Shown one piece after another: positions 37,107 to 43,163 of a stretch of 45,063 nucleotides of DNA. Each line of letters begins with the position of its first letter. Positions within the stretch are counted from its first letter, which is position 1. The position numbers were made by a program, and so were the translations under genes. The notes below the pieces were generated by a model that saw nothing but the letters and a program-made list of their open reading frames with translations, was not told the origin of the DNA and made no database searches. This DNA is from Opitutaceae bacterium (GTDB lineage Bacteria; Verrucomicrobiota; Verrucomicrobiia; Opitutales; Opitutaceae): assembly GCA_947471115.1 (NCBI GenBank), contig CANIXX010000003.1:1-45063 (forward strand), read 5' to 3'.

Positions 37107-38042
37107 ATGAATTACCACACCCTCGGTGCCACTGGCGTTAAAGTCTCAGCCCTCGCCTATGGCGGCTCCTCGCTCGGATCCGTATTTCACGATATCGACG
37201 AATCCGAGGGTATCCGCTCGGTTCATGTCGCCCTTGATCACGGCATAAACCTGATCGACACCGCGCCCTATTACGGTGCAACCAAAGCCGAGACGGTTCT
37301 CGGCAAAGCGCTCCAAGGCATTGCCCGCGACCGCTACATCCTCGCCACCAAGGTTGCCCGTTACGGCCCAACCATCGCCGACTTCGATTTCTCCGCGGCC
37401 CGTGTCACCCGCAGCGTGGACGAGAGCCTTGCGCGCATCGGCGTGGATTACATCGATTTTATTCAAGTCCACGACATGGAATTCGGCGACATCAACCTGA
37501 TTGTTAATGAAACCATCCCCGCACTGCGTAAGCTACAAGCTGCGGGCAAAGTCCGCTTTGTGGGTATCTCATGTCTGCCCGTACGCCTGTTCAAAGCCGT
37601 GATGGACCGCGTGGCGGTGGACCAGATCCAGAGCTACTGCCACTACTGCCTTAATGACACCGCGCTGGCGGACCAGTTGCCCTACTTTAAGGCGAAGGGC
37701 GTTGGCATCTTCAACTCCGCCCCGTTGGCGATGCGACTCTTGAGCAACGAAGGACCGCCCGCTTGGCACCCCGCTCCCGCCGCTCTCGTGGCGAAATGCG
37801 CCAAGGCTTCCGCGCTTTGCATATCCCGAGGGTCCGACTTGGCAAAACTCGCGCTCCAATACGCGATGGCGAATCCCGAAATCCATACCCACGTCGTCGG
37901 CACCGCCAGTCCGGACCGCGTCCTGCAAAACCTCGCCGACGCCGCCGCGCCGCTCGATGAGGCCTTGCTCGAGGACGTCCTCGCGATCCTTGCACCCGTC
38001 CACAACCTCACTTGGCCCTCCGGTCGGCCGGAAAACAACTAA
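37107..38042 (+). CDS. Aldo/keto reductase, L-galactose dehydrogenase-like
   Basis: This is a 311-residue cytoplasmic enzyme. The aldo/keto reductase tetrad is visible: Asp51 and Tyr56 in DTAPYYG, Lys82 in LATKVARYG and His122 in IQVHDMEFG. Blocks such as VNETIPALRKLQAAGKVRFVGI, SYCHYCLNDTAL, KGVGIFNSAPLAM and GPPAWHPAPAAL closely resemble plant L-galactose dehydrogenase and bacterial L-fucose or D-threo-aldose dehydrogenases as I remember them. It should oxidise the sugar C1 with NAD(P)+ to a lactone. It is 76 bp downstream of the GH98-like gene and convergent with a FucP-like permease, which supports use of L-galactose or L-fucose. Confidence 0.88.
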   Translation: MNYHTLGATGVKVSALAYGGSSLGSVFHDIDESEGIRSVHVALDHGINLIDTAPYYGATKAETVLGKALQGIARDRYILATKVARYGPTIADFDFSAARVTRSVDESLARIGVDYIDFIQVHDMEFGDINLIVNETIPALRKLQAAGKVRFVGISCLPVRLFKAVMDRVAVDQIQSYCHYCLNDTALADQLPYFKAKGVGIFNSAPLAMRLLSNEGPPAWHPAPAALVAKCAKASALCISRGSDLAKLALQYAMANPEIHTHVVGTASPDRVLQNLADAAAPLDEALLEDVLAILAPVHNLTWPSGRPENN

Positions 38043-38102
38043 GCCCGCACTTACCGCCCCGTAACGTTACGCCAACCATCGTAGAGCGGCCCTTACCCGC
38101 TT

Positions 38103-38145
38103 AAAAAATCAGCCCGAGGTATTAGATACCTCGGGCCAAATTTTG
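38103..38145. terminator. Bidirectional rho-independent terminator
   Basis: An 11-bp perfect stem (GCCCGAGGTAT 38112-38122 with ATACCTCGGGC 38126-38136) and a TAG loop are flanked by A6 on the left and AAATTTT on the right. It sits between the convergent aldo/keto reductase and permease genes and can serve both. Confidence 0.85.
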
Positions 38146-38176
38146 TATGAGTGCGCCAGCAGTGAGCGACTCGTGT

Positions 38177-38209
38177 GGGGGGGGGGACTAGTAGGACTGC
38201 CCCCCCCCC
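38177..38209. repeat. G10-N13-C10 homopolymer inverted repeat
   Basis: Ten Gs (38177-38186), thirteen mixed bases and ten Cs (38200-38209) lie between the terminator and the stop of the permease gene. The arms can form a pure G:C hairpin, and each is a slippage-prone tract. Confidence 0.9.
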
Positions 38210-38220
38210 TTGAGCACCGA

Positions 38221-39558
38221 TCAGTGCCCGCTTTTGGTTTTTAGTCCGACAATACCATCGGCCTTGCTCAAACGGGCCCAGTTACAGCCGTAATAAGCGA
38301 CCACGGCGAAGCAGACCAACGGCACAATGAAGCTGCGGGCCATGCCAAAGTGATCACCGACGGCCCCCATGACCTTGGGCACAATCGCGCCACCCATAAT
38401 AGCCATAACAATGAAGGAGGATGCCTGTTTCGCACGCGAACCCAGACCATGTATGCCCAGCGCGAAGATGGTCGGAAACATGATCGACATGAAGAAATAG
38501 CTGACGAACACCGCAGCGACGGAAATCCAACCCAGTTTCAAAAAGACAACGAGGCAAGCGACGATGTTAAGTAGACCGTAAAGGCCGAGGACCTTGTGCG
38601 CGGCGAACTTTTTAAGAATGGCTGCACCGGAGAATCGACCGGCCATGAAACAAGTGAAGCCAAGAGAGGCGAGGTAGGCAGCCCCCTTGTCGGTGAGCGT
38701 GAGCAGTCCGGCCGTGTTCGTTTCAAAGCAACCGGCAGCCATGCCCGTGTTCCAGGACGCAGGGATTGTCGGCAACTCGGTGGTCATGTAATTTATGAAA
38801 AAACTAAAAATGCCCGACTGGGCCGCCACATAGAAAAACTGGGCGACTACGGCCATGACAAAGTGGGGATGTGACCAAATGGAATGCGAGACACCGGGAT
38901 TGGCCTCTTCGAGGTGATAGTTGTCCTCTGATTTGATGTCGGGGACGCGGGCGTGGTAGAAGACCACTGCGAGGATGGTTACCACTAGGCCGACCGCGGC
39001 GTAGGGTATCCACAGGGTCTCACTGCCGGTGCTCGCACCCGATGCGTCCTTGCCGTAGAAAAAAATACCGCCAGCGATGGGGCCGAAAATCCAGCCGATA
39101 CCATTGCAGGATTGGGCCAGATTGATGCGCGTGGCGGCAAATTCAGGTGGCCCGAGCACCGTCGTATAGGGGTTGGCCACGGTTTCCAAAAAGGTGAGGC
39201 CGGCGGCGATCACACAGACGCCGAGCAAGAATGCCCAGAAAGTGGCGATATGGGAGGCGGGTATAAACCAAAAGCCGCCCACGGCGACCATGAGCAGCCC
39301 CACTATAATCGCGCCCTTATAACCAAATTTGGATGCCAGTAGCCCGGCGGGTAAAGCCATCAGGAAATAGCCAAGGTAGTGAGCAAACTGCACCCAAGCG
39401 GACTGCGCCAGAGTTAGCCCCAGTTCCTGTTGAAAATGTTTATCCATAACGTCGATCATACCGTTGCAAAACCCCCAGAGGAGGAACAACGACGTGATGA
39501 GCACGTAGGTGATAAGATGGTTTTGACCGTCGTCGGTCCGGAATAGTCCTTTTTTCAT
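38221..39558 (-). CDS. FucP-type MFS sugar permease
   Basis: This is a 445-residue protein with about twelve hydrophobic segments. It has the look of the fucose:H+ symporter branch of the major facilitator superfamily: LFLLWGFCNGMIDVMDKHFQ in helix 1, then GLTFLETVANPYTTVLGPPEFAATRINLAQSCNGIGW, a strongly conserved region of this branch. It should import a monosaccharide across the inner membrane. E. coli FucP takes L-fucose, L-galactose and D-arabinose, so a link with the convergent L-galactose/L-fucose dehydrogenase-like gene is reasonable. It lies 260 bp downstream of GH2 on the same strand. No Shine-Dalgarno sequence precedes the ATG. Confidence 0.9.
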   Translation of the reverse strand: MKKGLFRTDDGQNHLITYVLITSLFLLWGFCNGMIDVMDKHFQQELGLTLAQSAWVQFAHYLGYFLMALPAGLLASKFGYKGAIIVGLLMVAVGGFWFIPASHIATFWAFLLGVCVIAAGLTFLETVANPYTTVLGPPEFAATRINLAQSCNGIGWIFGPIAGGIFFYGKDASGASTGSETLWIPYAAVGLVVTILAVVFYHARVPDIKSEDNYHLEEANPGVSHSIWSHPHFVMAVVAQFFYVAAQSGIFSFFINYMTTELPTIPASWNTGMAAGCFETNTAGLLTLTDKGAAYLASLGFTCFMAGRFSGAAILKKFAAHKVLGLYGLLNIVACLVVFLKLGWISVAAVFVSYFFMSIMFPTIFALGIHGLGSRAKQASSFIVMAIMGGAIVPKVMGAVGDHFGMARSFIVPLVCFAVVAYYGCNWARLSKADGIVGLKTKSGH

Positions 39559-39818
39559 ATTTTTGGGAAGAAAGTGTTTAGGCGGATTCGATAATCAGGT
39601 TGCCGTATTGGGTCGTCTCCCGGTGCGGATGAGGCCAATCGCATGACCGATTGCTGGAGCTGGGTTGCCATATCAATTCCCGCGCTTGGCGACAGGAGGC
39701 GTATCCGCTTTGGCGACGCCCAGGACGTCACACATGGCGAGCACGAGCGTAGTAAACAGAACGTGGGCAACGGCAATCTCTAGCCTGGCTGGTTGCGGTG
39801 GGCGGAAGCGATCCCCAT

Positions 39819-42242
39819 TTATAGAGAGGGCTTCGCCGGTGGGGTTGAGATGAGCGTGATCTCGGCCATAGGCAGGCCGAAGACCTCCGCACGTAGCTTG
39901 ATGGGGCCGGGCGTAAGTCCTGCGCGCACATAGGCAAAGGCAACCCCGGCCTGCGCTCGGAACGGGTTGGCTCCGATTGAAGTATCACCAACAATTGAGC
40001 CGGGGCCGACGATGGAGAAGCGCACTTCGTCGTCAGCGGTGGGCGAAGGTTGGCCGTTGGCGTCCTGCAACTCGGCGTAGATCATGACCAAGTCCGAGCC
40101 GTTGGCTTGAAGGGCCGGGCCGGCGTTGTCGGCTTTAAACACGATTCGCCTTGGGATTCCCGGGGCGCGGACGACATGCGTGGCCACGACCTGGCCGCCG
40201 ATCAGTCCCTCGGCATTGAGTTCACCGGGCACCCACCGCGTGGACTTGCCGTCAGCGGTGGTCTGCTTGCGGCCGCGTGAATAGGTAAGACCTTTGAAGG
40301 TGAAAGGAGGATGAGGCAGGTTGGCGAATGCGTCGGGTTTCTGTTGGGCGATGAGTTTGCCGTCTTGGATGAGTCGAACCTCTTCGCAGTTAGCGAAAAC
40401 GGTGACGTCAGGGGTGGACGTGAGGTGCCATTGGTTGGCGATGAACACGAACGGGCCGTCAGTTAGACCGGGGACTTTTACCTCGGGCGGGCGCTGGCTG
40501 GCGAAGAGCCAGTAAGCGTATTTGGGGATACGATAAACATCAAGGAAACCGCCGAGGAAGGGATTGCGATTATAGCCTCGTTGGTGGTCGATGCCAGCCC
40601 AGTGGGTCATTCCGCAGAGTCGGCCACCGGAGCGAGCCGGTGACAGGCACCAGTCCATTTTGGTGGTAAGCCAGGAGGATTGGCGGAGGAGGGCCGCCTC
40701 ACCCCAAATGCGGCGCTGGCGGTTCCAACCTTGCTGGTCGTAGTAGGTATCGGTCGCATCGCCATCGCCCCACTCACGGATCCAAAGCGGCTTGGGAATG
40801 CTGGCGTTGTAGGTGACGTCAAAGGTCATCGCGACCTCCCTGCTCGGATAGTGGTCGGAGGCGGTGTAGGTCTGGTCGCCGGGTAATTCGTTATGGACGA
40901 TGCGGTGAATGGCTTCGGAAAACTCCGCGGTCACGTTGGTTGCTTCGTTAAGCTGGGGCTCCCACAGAATGACTGAAGGGCGGTTACGATCCCGTCGGAC
41001 CATGGTGCGCACAGCGGCCCTGGCGCGTTCGTCGAACGCACCGGGTTGATACCATTGCCAGCCGGGATTGGAGACGATGTTCAGCATCCCGAGTTCATCT
41101 GAGGCGTCCATAAACGCGGGCGATTGCGGGTAGTGGCTGCGAATTGATAGACAGCCGGCTTCGCGCAGTTTTTTGACATCACGATACTGTAAACTATCCG
41201 GCGCGGCGTAGCCGATGTAGGGAAAGTCTTGGTGGCGGTTGGTGCCAATAGCGATCAGGCGTTCACCGTTAATAAAAAAGCCCTTTTCGCGATCAAAACG
41301 AATTCTGCGGATGCCAATGCGGGTGCTTTGAGTGTCCGTAACCGCCTTACCTAGCAGAACCTCGGAAACAACGGTGTAAAGGTGCGGATGGTAGGGGTGC
41401 CAAAGTAGAGGTTGGGGCACTTCGATGTCTTGCTTGAGCGTCGCCAGGTTACCCGCCGGCACGATGAGCGGGCCGACGTTTCGAGCGACTTCCTTACCGT
41501 CGGGGGCGAGTATTCGCGTGAGGATCTGGGTTTCTGTGCTGGCGGTGGTTCGGTTGCCGACTTCGGTGGCCACCCGAACCACAGCGCGTTCCTTGCCGAC
41601 TTCAGGGAAGGTAACGAGCACACCTCCGCCACCAACGGTGGGGGAGAGCAGCGCATCGGTGATGGAGACTGGATTGCTAACAGTAAGGGTGACGTTTCGA
41701 TAAATACCGCCGAAGTAGGTCATATCGGTGCGCCCCTGCGGCTTACCTGGCGGCACCTCTGGGTTGTCGCGGTTGTCGAGTTTGACCGCGATCACGTTGC
41801 GCTGGCCCAGACGCAAGCGATCCGATAGGTCGATAACAAAGGGAATATAGCCGCCATGGTGGGTGAACAGCGGTTCGCCGTTGAGCCAAAGCTCGGCAAC
41901 CTGCATCGCGCCGTCGAAGCGCAGCAGCACATTGCGCCCCTGCCAAGTGGCAGGCACCTCGATCTCCCGACGGTACCAGGCGATCCCTTGAAAGTTGCGA
42001 TTGCCGCTGGCGTTTTCGGGCTCCAAGCGCACGGAGTGAGGCAGGTGCACCACCTCCCAACGGCTGTCGTCCAACGCTGGGCTTTGATATTCGCCGTCCA
42101 TATCCGGCCTGTCGATGCGTAGAAAACGCCAGGTCGGGTTCAGGTTAAATTCCTGTCGCGTAAGGTCTGCCCGACTTTCGGTGCGCAGTCCGGCAAATGC
42201 GAGGAGGGTAACAATCAATAAGTAACGTACGAAGAGGTGCAT
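39819..42242 (-). CDS. Secreted glycoside hydrolase family 2, beta-galactosidase type
   Basis: This is an 807-residue protein. The ATG at 42242 is chosen because it opens a signal peptide (FVRYLLIVTLLAFAG). The GH2 jelly roll comes first (WRFLRIDRPDMDGEYQSPAL, LWLNGEPLFTHHGGYIPFVI), then the immunoglobulin-like domain and the TIM barrel. The acid/base Glu433 is in ILWEPQLNEATN and the nucleophile Glu490 is in KPLWIREWGDG. An extra C-terminal beta domain of about 200 residues ends the protein, with an Ig-like block (LVMIYAELQDANGQPSPTAD). Unlike the GH2 at position 1, both catalytic Glu are present. It is probably exported and removes terminal beta-galactose or a similar sugar. An operator-like motif is at 42505-42515 on the same strand. 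Confidence 0.92.
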   Translation of the reverse strand: MHLFVRYLLIVTLLAFAGLRTESRADLTRQEFNLNPTWRFLRIDRPDMDGEYQSPALDDSRWEVVHLPHSVRLEPENASGNRNFQGIAWYRREIEVPATWQGRNVLLRFDGAMQVAELWLNGEPLFTHHGGYIPFVIDLSDRLRLGQRNVIAVKLDNRDNPEVPPGKPQGRTDMTYFGGIYRNVTLTVSNPVSITDALLSPTVGGGGVLVTFPEVGKERAVVRVATEVGNRTTASTETQILTRILAPDGKEVARNVGPLIVPAGNLATLKQDIEVPQPLLWHPYHPHLYTVVSEVLLGKAVTDTQSTRIGIRRIRFDREKGFFINGERLIAIGTNRHQDFPYIGYAAPDSLQYRDVKKLREAGCLSIRSHYPQSPAFMDASDELGMLNIVSNPGWQWYQPGAFDERARAAVRTMVRRDRNRPSVILWEPQLNEATNVTAEFSEAIHRIVHNELPGDQTYTASDHYPSREVAMTFDVTYNASIPKPLWIREWGDGDATDTYYDQQGWNRQRRIWGEAALLRQSSWLTTKMDWCLSPARSGGRLCGMTHWAGIDHQRGYNRNPFLGGFLDVYRIPKYAYWLFASQRPPEVKVPGLTDGPFVFIANQWHLTSTPDVTVFANCEEVRLIQDGKLIAQQKPDAFANLPHPPFTFKGLTYSRGRKQTTADGKSTRWVPGELNAEGLIGGQVVATHVVRAPGIPRRIVFKADNAGPALQANGSDLVMIYAELQDANGQPSPTADDEVRFSIVGPGSIVGDTSIGANPFRAQAGVAFAYVRAGLTPGPIKLRAEVFGLPMAEITLISTPPAKPSL

Positions 42243-42332
42243 GAATTCATTGGGCGTAGGGGCAATGACTGTAAGGCATTGCGCAACTTGGTGTTTTTTC
42301 GGCGTCAGGGGTATCGTGGGCGTGAACAATAA

Positions 42333-42404
42333 TCACTTGGGGGCGGCGAGCGCGTTCACTGCGAAAGAGGCGGCCAACAGGAGTCGAAAGATTGCGGGCT
42401 GCAT
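42333..42404 (-). pseudogene. Signal-peptide-only ORF, probable gene remnant
   Basis: A 23-codon frame (MQPAIFRLLLAASFAVNALAAPK is not written further because it stops at TGA) is a complete-looking signal peptide with an ALAA cleavage site and nothing after it. It lies about 90 bp upstream of the GH2 start on the same strand and about 100 bp after an operator-like motif. It is either the head of a lost secreted protein or a small exported peptide. Confidence 0.45.
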
Positions 42405-42504
42405 AGGAGTATATCATTAAAACTGCGGCCGGCGTTTAATACTTTTCCGATTGTATCACCTGCCCCCCGTGTCCGATACCCACAACCACACCGAATATTA
42501 TGCA

Positions 42505-42515
42505 TTTTCACGCAA
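42505..42515 (-). promoter_or_regulatory. Operator-like TTGCGTGAAAA motif
   Basis: An exact TTGCGTGAAAA on the minus strand lies 101 bp before the signal-peptide remnant and about 260 bp before the GH2 start. Confidence 0.5.
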
Positions 42516-42695
42516 AGACCGCTTTAAAAACTTCTTAACGGCTATTCGTCAGCCGGAACCCGCCACCCACCCCAACAACCGTCAATAAAGCTGCTGCTGC
42601 ATCACTCGACTATTATTCACTGGTTTATAATGATCGGTCAAAGATTGATTGGTTGTGAGCGGCGAGCATGAAGCTGCCTATTTTTGGCGGTCGCA

Positions 42696-42770
42696 TTGCG
42701 TAAAAATCCACATAAAGCGCCCTAAAAACACTATTGGTGAGGTCCGTAATGTGGGATTATACGAGCCGAG
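42696..42770 (+). promoter_or_regulatory. Shared promoter module, copy C, with TTGCGTAAAAA motif
   Basis: TTGCGTAAAAATCCACAT at 42696 corresponds to TTGCGTGAAAAACCACAT at 33175. The following ACACTATTGGTGAG and CCGTAATGTGGGAT match the end of copy B. It is 176 bp before the ATG of the broken GH97 start, much like the 183 bp in front of the SGNH gene. Confidence 0.55.
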
Positions 42771-42871
42771 TTACTTCACCCCTGCAGGTGCCCCGTATCA
42801 GACCACGCCACCGCTCCGCGAAAGCCAAATAGTGCCATGGCCGCTCAAATCCGGATCTCTTTCATTAATTT

Positions 42872-43163
42872 ATGAACACAATTCAAAGCTTCACTCTCCT
42901 AGCGGCCTACTTGGCCTTCGCTGGTTCATTTCACGCCAACGTAAACTAGACCGCAGTATTCTCCAAAAAGGAAAGTGGCGATCACCACCGATCTCAAGGA
43001 CGGTAAAAAAGAGTGGAGGATCACTTACCGCGGCAAACCGCTTCCGGCCGAGGGCGCCCATGGCGTAATGACCGTCAACAGCGATTTCGCTGCCCCCCTA
43101 AGATCCCAGGCACCGAGCTGCTTGCTCCGACTCCAACTTAAACTGCGTACGATCATCCCATGA
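42872..43163 (+). pseudogene. Remnant of a GH97-like gene, frameshifted
   Basis: An ATG at 42872 starts a signal peptide (MNTIQSFTLLAAYLAFAG) that stops at TAG after 25 codons. In another frame, from about 42953, the sequence SPKRKVAITTDLKDGKKEWR and then ITYRGKPLPAEGAHGV closely resembles the start of the GH97 N-terminal domain; compare SPDRSVVVTFTLEGGEPVYA in the gene at 9393. That frame ends at TGA 43161-43163, overlapping the ATG of the next gene. The rest of the enzyme is missing, so this looks like a truncated and frameshifted gene whose promoter may now serve GH35. Confidence 0.65.

Larger units (their letters stand above)
42243..43159. other. Divergent intergenic region with gene remnants
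   Basis: No intact gene is seen in this 917-bp stretch. It holds a minus-strand signal-peptide remnant (42333-42404), two operator-like motifs in opposite directions (42505 and 42696), part of the shared promoter module, and a broken GH97-like start (42872-43163). Confidence 0.6.

Noticed and set aside
39555-39776. 73-codon minus-strand frame overlapping the permease start by ATGA
   Set aside because: Its composition is not protein-like and it has no ribosome binding site; another frame of the same DNA looks more like a signal-peptide remnant.
42649-43068. 139-codon plus-strand frame
   Set aside because: It crosses the promoter module and the GH97-like remnant in the wrong frame, so it is probably not translated.
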